A stretch of 6,391 nucleotides of DNA from Chthoniobacterales bacterium (lineage in GTDB: Bacteria > Verrucomicrobiota > Verrucomicrobiia > Chthoniobacterales > UBA10450). Below the pieces are notes generated by a model. The model saw only the letters and a list, made by a program, of their open reading frames with translations. It did not search any database and was not told the DNA's origin. Position numbers and translations under genes: made by a program. The stretch covers positions 1-6,391 of the forward strand of contig JACCXL010000300.1 in NCBI GenBank assembly GCA_013697015.1. Reading direction: 5' to 3'. Below are positions 1 through 6,391 of this stretch, one piece after another; positions within the stretch are counted from its first letter, which is position 1, and the number at the start of each line of letters is the position of its first letter.

Positions 1-330
1 GCCTTGCTGGCCGCGATTGCGGTGCCCGGATTTCTCCGTGCCCGTAAGCGCTCGCAAGCAACCAAGATCCTCAACGATCTGCGCATGATCGACGCCGCCG
101 TCGATCAATACGCCATCGAAACTAACAGACTGACCAGTTTCGTCGTCGGCACCGCTGACTGGACGAACTACCTGAAGTCAGGCACGATCCTGTATAATAC
201 GGGTAAAGACCTCTTTGGGGCTGCTTACGGGCCTCAAGCCGTTGATACCCTGCCGGCAGTCCCCCCAACTTCGTACAATACTTTATCAGACGTGGCGCCC
301 ACGGCCTTCTGGTCTCCGTACGGACCGTAG
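1..330 (+). CDS. Type IV prepilin / pseudopilin-like protein, 3' part (5' end outside window)
   Basis: The reading frame is open from base 1 and ends at TAG 328-330, giving 109 visible residues. The first eleven (ALLAAIAVPGF) match the end of the hydrophobic N-terminal helix of prepilins, the part that follows the FTLIE-type processing site. About 20-30 residues, including the leader, the cleavage site and Glu5, therefore lie upstream of the window. An amphipathic, charged helix follows (RARKRSQATKILNDLR, then MIDAAVDQYAIET), as in the rest of the alpha-1 spine. The motif D70-L-F-G73..Y76 resembles the D-x-W-G-x-x-Y region of GspG-type major pseudopilins. The C-terminus is short, rich in Pro/Ser/Thr and ends in WSPYGP; there are no cysteines. 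The family builds type IV pili or type II secretion pseudopili, inserted in the inner membrane and assembled into a periplasmic or surface fibre. Which machine this one serves cannot be told, because no assembly genes are in view. The next gene starts 62 bases downstream on the same strand. Confidence 0.85.
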   Translation, partial: ALLAAIAVPGFLRARKRSQATKILNDLRMIDAAVDQYAIETNRLTSFVVGTADWTNYLKSGTILYNTGKDLFGAAYGPQAVDTLPAVPPTSYNTLSDVAPTAFWSPYGP

Positions 331-373
331 TCGATCTTAAGATTCAACCGGGTCGGGCGTCCTCTCGTTAACC

Positions 374-379
374 GGGAGG
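374..379 (+). promoter_or_regulatory. Putative Shine-Dalgarno for the TMTC-like gene
   Basis: GGGAGG lies 13 bases before the ATG at 393, longer than the usual 5-9. An ATG at 380 abuts it directly, but that frame runs only 67 codons and has no protein-like features. An in-frame stop at 369-371 prevents any further upstream extension of the 715-residue frame, so ATG 393 (or the adjacent ATG 396) is the only ATG before the conserved region. No convincing -35/-10 promoter was seen in 331-392. Confidence 0.4.
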
Positions 380-392
380 ATGCTCGTTCTTT

Positions 393-2540
393 ATGATGGG
401 TGCAGCCTTCTCCTTCTTCGCAGCGCGTCTGGGCGGCGGCTGGCTGATCCCCGGAGTTCGCGCCGAACCGCGCACTCAACGTGGCCGATTCTGCAGCAAA
501 GCATGGCCGCGCTTTTTTGTTCTTGCGGTGCTTGGGTTTATTGTGCGCTTGCCGGCGCTCCCGGGCGAGATGGTCTGGGATGATTCGTATCTCATCCGCG
601 ACAACCCGTTCATCAAAAGTCCGCTTTTCATCTTCGAAGCGTTTCGTCACTACCTTTTTCTCGATGCCTACTCGGCGCACTATCGGCCGGTCCAGAACCT
701 CTCGTTCATGGCCGACTACTTTTTTTGGAACGGGAACACTTATGGTTTTCATCTGACAAACGTGCTGCTTCATGTGGGAAGCGGCCTTCTTCTCTTTCTC
801 CTGCTCGAAAAACTGTTCCCTTCGCTCCGCCGTGCGAACTCGAACATCGCCAACCATGCGCCGTGGCGGGCTGCTGCGTTTTTCGTCGCGCTCTTATGGA
901 TGGTGCATCCGGTGCACAGCGCCGCGATTGATTACATTTCCGGCCGCGCCGACAGCCTCGCCTTTTTGTTCGCCTGCGCGGGCTGGCTGCTTTTCCTGCG
1001 CGCGCGGGATTCAATCCGTCTGACCGTTCAAATTGCGCTCTATACCCTGGCCGGCTTCTCCAGTCTGCTGGCGCTCTGCTCGCGCGAGATTGCCTGCATC
1101 TGGTTCGCGATTTTTTTGCTGCATCTGCTCATTTTTCAAAAAGCGATGAGCCGCCGCGCGTTGCTTACCACGATCGTGTGCAGCCTGAGCATAGTCGCGA
1201 TTTATGCCGGCCTCCGCACCTTGCCGGGAGCGCGCCCCATCGTTGCACCCTCGTACGGCTGGCCCGCGCCGATGCGCGTGGTGCTCATGTTGCGTTCTCT
1301 GGGTGATTACGCGCGCCTCATGTTTTTCCCTGCGAACCTGCACATGGAGCGCACGGTCGTCGCGCCGGAGAACTACCTGAGCAATCAGCAATGGCGCCAA
1401 TCCGCCAGTATCGAATATCTTTCCCTGCTGGGTCTTTTCGCCTTGGCGGCATTCGTCTACGGCTGCGCCAAATCCGGCGCTGGGCAGCGCACACGTATTT
1501 TCGGAGCGAGTTGGTTTATGCTCGGTTATTTGCCGATTTCGAATGTGATCGAATTGAATGCGACGGTGGCAGAACACTGGTTGTATCTGCCGAGCGTTGG
1601 TTTTCTCATTTTCCTGACCGGCTGTGCGCTCGACGTTTCCGTCCGTTGGCGGAAGGCACTGGTCGCGTTTGCCTGCTGCGCGGTGGCCGCTCTGAGCGTG
1701 CGCAGCGCAATCCGGAGCGGCGATTGGTTGACGGAGGAAATTTTCTACCAGCGGACGCTGGCGGCCGGCGGCCGAAGCTCGCGCGTGCTGGCAAATCTCG
1801 GGCAGGTTTACGCGAACCGCGGAGAGTACGCGAAAGCTGAAATGCTCTTTCGGAATGTTCTGCGGATGACCCCGGATTATCCAATCGCGCGGAACAATCT
1901 CGCCGAAGTGCTCGTGCGCGAGGGCCGAAAGCAGGAAGCGGAAGAGATTCTCGCCTCCACCACTAAAGCGACCGAGACGACGCGCAAGGAATATCCCCGG
2001 ACGTGGATCGCGGTGCTCAATCTCGCGCTGTGCCATCATCGCGAAAAGGACGACGCCGGAGCCCTGGCCATAGCGGAGAAAGCGCGCCACGATTATCCCG
2101 GCGTTTGGGAAGTCATTCGCTTTGAATCCGAAGTGCTGCGCGAAACGAAGGGGCCGCGAGCAGCTCTCTCACTCGTCGAAACCTTTGCGCGCGAAAACTG
2201 GTGGCATTACGGCGCGTCGCTCGCGCTCGGACATTTGTATGCTGAGAACGGCGAGCTCGCGAAAGCGGAGGCGGCCCTGCGTCACGCCAGCTGGCTTGAT
2301 ATGCACGATGCGGAGGCGCTCAGTTTCATGGCCCAAATGTGCCTGCGGAATAATCGCCTCGACGAAGCTTATGCCACTCAACAGCGGGCCGTTTCCCGGC
2401 AGCCGGACGAGCCGCGGCAGTATGCCCTGCTTTCCGACATTCTCGAAAAAATGGGGCGCGGCGAAGAAGCGCACACCGCGCAGGCGAAAGTTTCGCAATT
2501 GCATGCGCTCGCCATGGCGCAACCTGTCGCCACGCACTAA
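393..2540 (+). CDS. TMTC-like polytopic membrane protein with C-terminal TPR repeats (putative GT-C glycosyltransferase)
   Basis: The product is 715 residues, ending at TAA 2538-2540. The N-terminal part (about 40-437) carries roughly 11-12 hydrophobic segments, for example about 40-55, 117-137, 160-178, 184-203, 211-231, 234-248, 255-275, 340-357, 397-413 and 420-437. Between the first two is a polar loop with W62-D63-D64, then R69-D-N and Y97-R-P99. This resembles the acidic first loop of GT-C transferases, where the aspartates normally sit near the lipid-linked sugar. Further TMTC-like signatures are HPVHSAAIDYISGRAD (172-187), FFPANLHMER (311-320) and LNATVAEHWLYLPS (388-401). From about 464 the protein is helical TPR: clear units at 464-497, 604-637, 638-671 and 672-705, with degenerate units between. 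Animal TMTC proteins are lumenal protein O-mannosyltransferases. Bacterial members are mostly annotated only as TPR proteins, so the substrate and the activity are inference. The TPRs probably face the periplasm. The gene follows a prepilin gene by 62 bases and may be co-transcribed. The start is uncertain because the first ~38 residues are not clearly conserved in character. Confidence 0.82.
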   Translation: MMGAAFSFFAARLGGGWLIPGVRAEPRTQRGRFCSKAWPRFFVLAVLGFIVRLPALPGEMVWDDSYLIRDNPFIKSPLFIFEAFRHYLFLDAYSAHYRPVQNLSFMADYFFWNGNTYGFHLTNVLLHVGSGLLLFLLLEKLFPSLRRANSNIANHAPWRAAAFFVALLWMVHPVHSAAIDYISGRADSLAFLFACAGWLLFLRARDSIRLTVQIALYTLAGFSSLLALCSREIACIWFAIFLLHLLIFQKAMSRRALLTTIVCSLSIVAIYAGLRTLPGARPIVAPSYGWPAPMRVVLMLRSLGDYARLMFFPANLHMERTVVAPENYLSNQQWRQSASIEYLSLLGLFALAAFVYGCAKSGAGQRTRIFGASWFMLGYLPISNVIELNATVAEHWLYLPSVGFLIFLTGCALDVSVRWRKALVAFACCAVAALSVRSAIRSGDWLTEEIFYQRTLAAGGRSSRVLANLGQVYANRGEYAKAEMLFRNVLRMTPDYPIARNNLAEVLVREGRKQEAEEILASTTKATETTRKEYPRTWIAVLNLALCHHREKDDAGALAIAEKARHDYPGVWEVIRFESEVLRETKGPRAALSLVETFARENWWHYGASLALGHLYAENGELAKAEAALRHASWLDMHDAEALSFMAQMCLRNNRLDEAYATQQRAVSRQPDEPRQYALLSDILEKMGRGEEAHTAQAKVSQLHALAMAQPVATH

Positions 2541-2619
2541 CACGTTCGATTTGGCGTGCGCCCAGCCAGTGTCCAGCCTCTGGACATAATGCGGTTCGCA
2601 AGAGGAAAAACCAAGACAC

Positions 2620-2637
2620 CCCGCTTCTAAAAGCGGG
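2620..2637. terminator. Possible terminator hairpin between convergent genes
   Basis: CCCGCTT (2620-2626) pairs perfectly with AAGCGGG (2631-2637) around a four-base CTAA loop. It sits 79 bases after the stop of the TMTC-like gene and on the far side of the stop of the small - strand gene (2665), where either transcript could use it. On the + strand it is followed by CTTCG with no T run. On the - strand a TTTTT run occurs only about 9 bases after the stem. It is therefore a weak or imperfect intrinsic terminator in both directions. The rest of 2541-2664 shows no gene or promoter that can be supported. Confidence 0.4.
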
Positions 2638-2664
2638 CTTCGAAAAGCTAACTCCGTTACGCGA

Positions 2665-2940
2665 CTAGCGGCTCGCGAATCCCGGATTGCCGCCAATGAT
2701 CAGAATCGGAATCGTGGTCGTCGGAATCCCGCCGAGACGATTACACCGGGTCGGGATCGCTGACACTGAGCTCATCGAATAACACGCGGGCTTTCGTTTA
2801 ACGACACGGCTTTGCGGATCGCGGCGGGCGACATCGCTTTGTCCGGCGAGCGCCGCCGCGCCAGTGATTGCTGCCATGAACAGCGTGACACTTCCGACTA
2901 CCAACCCCCGCAGGCCGGGGAACCTGGTTGTTGATTTCAT
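2665..2940 (-). CDS. Small hypothetical secreted protein with two cysteines
   Basis: The product is 91 residues, from ATG 2940-2938 to TAG (2667-2665). It is not a family I can name. The N-terminus is a convincing Sec signal peptide: basic residues K2, R6 and R11, a hydrophobic core from about 12 to 31, and a likely signal peptidase I site after A30-L-A32. The mature part of about 59 residues begins with a basic stretch (VARRDPQSRVVKRK). It then has two cysteines, C53 and C66, twelve residues apart, which could form a disulfide after export. It ends in a Thr/Ile/Gly-rich tail (IPTTTIPILIIGGNPG). The gene starts 51 bases after the stop of the large TPR gene on the same strand and could be the last gene of that transcript. 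Support for the gene is the signal peptide, the tidy position and the lack of a better frame here. Against it, no good Shine-Dalgarno is visible, the nearest purine-rich stretch (AAAAGAGA) lying well upstream. Confidence 0.55.
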   Translation of the reverse strand: MKSTTRFPGLRGLVVGSVTLFMAAITGAAALAGQSDVARRDPQSRVVKRKPACYSMSSVSAIPTRCNRLGGIPTTTIPILIIGGNPGFASR

Positions 2941-2991
2941 GAACCCAACTTCGATCTCTTTTCCGTTGGCACAAGCACCACGTGCAGGCGC

Positions 2992-5448
2992 TCATGGGCC
3001 CCAGAGAAAATGCTCGAGGCGCAGGCGTGAGAGACGCGTGCGCGCTTCTTCGCTCCGTGCGCCGCCCGCATTCGCCAGCTTCTGATAAAGCGCCGCCGCC
3101 GATTCCCACTTCTGATCATCTTCCAGAAGTCGCGCTCCATTGAAGCCGGCTTTGTAAAACCAGAAAAATTCGGGTGTCTTTCCTGGTGTAGTGTCCGCTT
3201 CCACCACGCCGTAAAATGTCTCCAGAGCGCGTGCTCGATCGCCCAATTTTTCGAGGCACGTTCCCTTCTTGAAAAGTGCCTGGTTGCGCCAGTGTGCGGG
3301 AGTGTCAGCGGGCGCGGCGAGTTGATCGAAGAGCTCGACCGCCTGTTTATATTTGTCGGGATTTGCGCCGGCCGTTTCCAAAATTATGTCGCCCTTTGCG
3401 CAGAGTGCTTCGCGTTTCTCTCCCGCCTTTGCCTCTCCGCGCAGGATTTCATCGTAGAGGGTGATCGCCTGCGGTGAGCGGCCCAGTTTTCGCTCAATGG
3501 CGGCCTGTTCCATGCGAGCGGGCCACTTCAGTTCGCCACCTCGCTTCACGACCTCGTCGAACAGTTCGAGCGCACGATCGAGTGAGTGCGCCCCCATGCT
3601 CTGTAACGCGGACTCTCCGGCGAAGAAGAGCGCCTTTTCGAGCAACGGGGACTCAACTTTCTGTTGTGCGAGGATCTCAAATTGCGTCTGCGCGGTCGCA
3701 AAATCCTGTCGCCGATAAGCGGCTTCCCCAAGTTTCATGCGAACGTCCGCGGCCAGCGAGGAGCCGGGATGTTTGCTCAAAAACTCGGACGCGAGACGAA
3801 CGACGTTTCCATCGGACTTATCATCCTCGAGCCAGATCCGCAGATAATCCGCCCGCTCCATGGCGGCGGGCGTTGCGGTAGTTTCTCCCATGCGAACGAG
3901 ATCCTGGCGCGCTTCGTCCAATCGGGGCGGCGTCGCGTGATAGGCTAGTTCAGCGAGCGCGCTCCATCCCTCCGACGCCTTCAGACTGCGCGGGAAGTCG
4001 TGCACGAAGGCACGCAACGAATCGGCGGCTTTTTTGTCGCCGCGTGCTGCCTCCAGCAGTCCTTGCTGGAGGGCGAGTTCCGCGCGTCCTTCTTCGTCGC
4101 CGCTTCTGTCCGCGAATTCCCGCGCATCAGTCAGGAAGCGCGCTCTTTGGTTCAATTGCAGAGAGGCAAGGGAAGCATTAAAGAGCGACTCGGGTCCGCC
4201 CGAGGGAACGGCGCGTGCGATTGTTTCAAACTCATTTGCGGCTGCTTCGTAGTGACCCGCCTCATACTGAGCTTTCGCTTTTTCGAACTCGACGCGCTGC
4301 AGGACCGCGCCGCGTGGGTTGAGGCCGCGCGCCTGCTGCAATAGCACAATCGCTTCATCCCAACGCCGATCCTGCATTTCGAGCTGCGCGAACTCGAGGA
4401 GAGCTCCGGCGACCTCCCGGTCCGGAGCCGGATGAGCCGCGAGGTTGCCAAAGATTCCACGAGCGTTATCGCGCCTCCCGGCGCGGAGCTCCATGCGCGC
4501 GAGATGCCATTGTGCAAAGCTGCGCCGCGGCTGCGCCGAATCATTGGACCAGCGAGCCAGCTCGCGCCGGGAAGCTTTCCGTTCGGCCGAATAAAGTCCG
4601 TCGAGTTTCGCGAAGACGTCCGCGAGTGCTGGATCCGCGGGATGATGCTCGATGAAGTCCTCGAGGAAATCGTCGCCTGCTTCCGGCGTTCGAAGCGTTT
4701 TGTGTTCATCAGCCAGCGCAAAGAGTGAGGCCAGTAAGACGGCCCGGGTTGCGCCTTCCGGCTTGCGGACGATCGATTCGAACAATTCGACAGCCTTTCC
4801 GGGACGACTCGCAAGCGCCTCGATCCGGCCGCGGAGGAAGCGCCGTTGTTTTCGCTCCGCTGCCGAATTTGCCTCCGTCTGTTCCAGCAGGCGGTTGGCG
4901 GCGGGGAGGTCGCGTTTGTCGAGGGACAACTCGATCGCCAGCAGCTGTGCGCGAACTTTCCAGGCCGGTTCGTTGAAAAACACAGCGATCGTCTGCAGCG
5001 CTTCGTCGGTGCGGTTCGTAGCCCGCATCGCGGTGGCGGCGCCCATGAGCGCTTCGGCGTGAACGTCCGATCCTGGCACGCGGGCGGCGTCCTGATAAAG
5101 CGGTAGCGCCTCCGTCCAACGGCCCAGCCCGGCGAGCGCCTGGGCGCGCAGGAATTTCCCGCGCTCCGTCTCACGAACCTGCGCGTCTTCCACGATCCGC
5201 AGCGCTTCATCAAAGCGGGATGCAGCGACAAGTGCTTCGCCGAGCTTCTCCATCGCCACGCGCTTCACGTCTGGCGCAGGATTACTAGCGAGCAACGTTT
5301 CCAGCCGGATGGCCGCTACTTCAAGAATGCCGTCCTCGAGTGCCGCGGTCGCGACGCTTAGGTCATCGGGCTGTGCGCATGCCAGCGTGGCGCAGAAAGC
5401 GCACGCCATCAGCGCGCCGAACAGGAACCCGCGCGAATCCCAGTTCAT
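2992..5448 (-). CDS. Large secreted tetratricopeptide-repeat protein
   Basis: The product is 818 residues, from ATG 5448-5446 to TGA (2994-2992). The frame stays open upstream to 5589, but those 47 codons lie inside conserved uvrA sequence. From ATG 5448 the protein instead begins with a good signal peptide: MNWDSR, a hydrophobic core from about 7 to 24, and an A-C-A (23-25) cleavage site before QPDD. A cysteine at 24 follows T-L-A, a poor lipobox, so a soluble periplasmic protein is more likely than a lipoprotein. The rest is alpha-helical with TPR-like helix pairs of the A/G..Y....F..A...F type throughout. The clearest are about 63-90, 97-124, 130-160, 353-376, 386-413, 566-600, 645-671, 723-750 and 763-795. 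Several resemble the YbgF/BamD-style repeats that follow an 'FPRS' or 'HPGSS' turn (485-488, 560-564). No catalytic domain is visible. TPR arrays bind partner proteins, so an envelope scaffold or assembly role is plausible but unproven. The start overlaps the uvrA stop, implying translational coupling. Confidence 0.85.
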   Translation of the reverse strand: MNWDSRGFLFGALMACAFCATLACAQPDDLSVATAALEDGILEVAAIRLETLLASNPAPDVKRVAMEKLGEALVAASRFDEALRIVEDAQVRETERGKFLRAQALAGLGRWTEALPLYQDAARVPGSDVHAEALMGAATAMRATNRTDEALQTIAVFFNEPAWKVRAQLLAIELSLDKRDLPAANRLLEQTEANSAAERKQRRFLRGRIEALASRPGKAVELFESIVRKPEGATRAVLLASLFALADEHKTLRTPEAGDDFLEDFIEHHPADPALADVFAKLDGLYSAERKASRRELARWSNDSAQPRRSFAQWHLARMELRAGRRDNARGIFGNLAAHPAPDREVAGALLEFAQLEMQDRRWDEAIVLLQQARGLNPRGAVLQRVEFEKAKAQYEAGHYEAAANEFETIARAVPSGGPESLFNASLASLQLNQRARFLTDAREFADRSGDEEGRAELALQQGLLEAARGDKKAADSLRAFVHDFPRSLKASEGWSALAELAYHATPPRLDEARQDLVRMGETTATPAAMERADYLRIWLEDDKSDGNVVRLASEFLSKHPGSSLAADVRMKLGEAAYRRQDFATAQTQFEILAQQKVESPLLEKALFFAGESALQSMGAHSLDRALELFDEVVKRGGELKWPARMEQAAIERKLGRSPQAITLYDEILRGEAKAGEKREALCAKGDIILETAGANPDKYKQAVELFDQLAAPADTPAHWRNQALFKKGTCLEKLGDRARALETFYGVVEADTTPGKTPEFFWFYKAGFNGARLLEDDQKWESAAALYQKLANAGGARSEEARTRLSRLRLEHFLWGP

Positions 5449-5455
5449 GACCTCC
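5445..5455 (-). promoter_or_regulatory. uvrA stop / TPR gene start overlap with Shine-Dalgarno
   Basis: On the - strand the sequence reads GGAGG-TC-ATGA. The ATG of the TPR gene (5448-5446) shares bases with the uvrA stop TGA (5447-5445). GGAGG (5455-5451) is only two bases from the ATG, too close for ordinary initiation, so re-initiation by ribosomes finishing uvrA is the likelier mode. This arrangement decides the choice of start for the TPR gene. Confidence 0.7.
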
Positions 5456-6391
5456 GCAGGAGCGGTCGCAGGTAGTTGCCCGTATAACTCATCGCCAAAT
5501 CCGCCACCTGTTCGGGTGTTCCAGCGCCGATAATCTCGCCTCCTCGTGCCCCGCCTTCCGGGCCCAGATCGATCATCCAGTCGGCACATTTAATCATCTC
5601 GAGATTATGCTCGATTACGATCAGCGTGTTACCGGCATCACGCAGTTTCATTAACACCTGCAGGAGCTTCTCGATATCGGCAAAGTGCAAACCGGTCGTC
5701 GGCTCATCGAGGATGTAGATAGTGCGGCCCGTCGCGCGTTTCGCAAGCTCGGTGGCCAGCTTCACCCTTTGCGCTTCGCCGCCTGAGAGAGTGGTCCCGG
5801 CCTGGCCGAGCCGGAGATAGCCCAGGCCCACGTCGAGCAGCGCGATCAGCTTGTCGGCCACCGATGGGACGTTGCGAAAAAAACGCGCAGCTTCGTCGAC
5901 TGTGAGATTCAGGACGTCCGCAATATTTTTGCCTTTGTATGTAATCTCAAGCGTTTCGCGGTTGTAACGCTGGCCGCGGCAAACCTCACACTCGACGTAG
6001 ACGTCGGGCAAAAAGTGCATCTCGATTTTGATGAGACCGCCGCCTTCGCAATTTTCACAGCGCCCGCCTTTAACATTGAAGCTAAACCGTCCCGCGTCGT
6101 AGCCGCGCACCCGCGCGGCGGGTAGTTGGCTAAACATTTCCCGGATGGGAGTGAAAGCGCCGGTGTAGGTAATCGGATTTGAGCGCGGCGTCCGTCCGAT
6201 CGCGGTCTGATCGATCACAATTGCTTTGTCGAGCTGATCGAGTCCGTCGAGCCGGCGGTAGGCTCCCGGTTTCTCCTTTGAGTTGTAAAAATGGCGAAAG
6301 AGCGCCCGGCGCAAGGTATCGTCTATCAATGTCGATTTCCCGCTTCCTGATACGCCGGTCACGCAGGTGAAGCAGCCAATGGGAAACGCCG
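5445..6391 (-). CDS. uvrA: UvrABC excision nuclease subunit A, C-terminal third (5' end outside window)
   Basis: This is the DNA-damage recognition ATPase of nucleotide excision repair, a cytoplasmic dimer that loads UvrB onto lesions. The frame is open to the window edge and about 315 of the usual 930-950 residues are visible. Just inside the edge is FPIGCFTCVTG leading into the second Walker A, GVSGSGKST (6330-6356). Next come IGRTPRSNP and RGYDAGRFSFN, then the C-terminal zinc finger C-E-N-C (first Cys near 6059) paired with C-E-V-C-R-G (near 5990-5981). All four Cys ligands are present. They are followed by the ABC signature LSGGEAQ (5769-5789), Walker B ending in ILDEPTTGLHF (LDEP at 5700-5711) and the switch histidine in VIEHNLEMIK (near 5609). 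The C-terminus, SYTGNYLRPLL, is normal for the family. A GTG at 6362 is an internal Val codon, not the start. Nothing looks degenerate, and the protein appears functional. Its stop overlaps the next gene. Confidence 0.98.
   Translation of the reverse strand, partial: AFPIGCFTCVTGVSGSGKSTLIDDTLRRALFRHFYNSKEKPGAYRRLDGLDQLDKAIVIDQTAIGRTPRSNPITYTGAFTPIREMFSQLPAARVRGYDAGRFSFNVKGGRCENCEGGGLIKIEMHFLPDVYVECEVCRGQRYNRETLEITYKGKNIADVLNLTVDEAARFFRNVPSVADKLIALLDVGLGYLRLGQAGTTLSGGEAQRVKLATELAKRATGRTIYILDEPTTGLHFADIEKLLQVLMKLRDAGNTLIVIEHNLEMIKCADWMIDLGPEGGARGGEIIGAGTPEQVADLAMSYTGNYLRPLLRRS

Noticed and set aside
346..376. AACCGGG repeated at 346-352 and 370-376
   Set aside because: Two copies of a seven-base GC-rich word in a short gap are expected by chance. 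They are not arranged as an operator palindrome and have no further copies nearby.
380..583. 67-codon + strand frame starting at an ATG right after GGGAGG
   Set aside because: The ATG touches the Shine-Dalgarno with no spacer, the product has no protein-like organisation, and it overlaps the well-supported TMTC-like frame.
720..1117. Two runs of seven T (720-726 and 1111-1117) in the glycosyltransferase-like gene, considered as phase-variation tracts
   Set aside because: Both encode ordinary Phe/Leu-rich membrane segments in frame. Seven bases is short for a phase-variable tract, and no frameshift is present.
1011..2090. 359-codon - strand frame antisense to the TMTC-like gene
   Set aside because: The translation is rich in Arg/His/Gln/Ala without domain or hydrophobic pattern, as expected of an antisense shadow in GC-rich DNA. 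The + frame carries recognisable motifs throughout.
2969..2985. Weak GCAC/GTGC inverted repeat with CACGTG upstream of the small - strand gene
   Set aside because: A four-base stem with a long loop and no T run supports neither a terminator nor a specific operator.
4152..5231. 359-codon - strand frame inside the TPR gene
   Set aside because: Its Ser/Arg/Pro-rich translation is an out-of-frame shadow of the TPR gene on the same strand.
5449..5589. 47-codon in-frame N-terminal extension of the TPR protein
   Set aside because: It lies within the conserved C-terminal coding sequence of uvrA in another frame, reads as Arg/Gly-rich shadow sequence, and would bury the good signal peptide that starts at ATG 5448.

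Overview
The window (about 58-60% GC by eye) looks like chromosomal DNA of a Gram-negative-type bacterium, most likely Verrucomicrobiota and perhaps a soil Chthoniobacterales/Spartobacteria-like lineage. This placement is an inference. It rests on the style of the short prepilin (a hydrophobic end, then a charged RARKRSQ-type stretch, a 'DLRMIDAAVDQYA' region and a late DLFG..Y motif), on a TMTC-like membrane protein with TPR repeats, and on a large secreted TPR protein. No rRNA, tRNA, mobile element or CRISPR array is visible.

Layout: two gene blocks converge. The left block is on the + strand. It holds the 3' part of a type IV prepilin/pseudopilin gene (1-330, cut by the window edge) and, 62 bases on, a complete 715-residue polytopic membrane protein (393-2540). 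The latter has a GT-C/TMTC-like N-terminal half and a C-terminal TPR array. The right block is on the - strand and, read from the right edge, holds the C-terminal third of uvrA (5445-6391, cut by the window edge). Next is an 818-residue secreted TPR protein (2992-5448) whose ATG overlaps the uvrA stop (ATGA). After a 51-base gap comes a small 91-residue protein with a signal peptide (2665-2940). The 124 bases between the blocks (2541-2664) contain a 7-bp GC-rich hairpin that may serve as a terminator.

How the genes may work together: UvrA is the damage-recognition ATPase of nucleotide excision repair. The TPR protein is probably made by translational coupling to uvrA but is predicted to be exported, so the link looks like shared transcription rather than shared function. 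On the other strand, a membrane glycosyltransferase-like protein beside a prepilin suggests, as a hypothesis only, modification of the pilin or another exported protein. Most of the window is ordinary chromosomal content. The points worth a second look are the prepilin/TMTC-like pair, the uvrA-TPR overlap and the small two-cysteine secreted protein.
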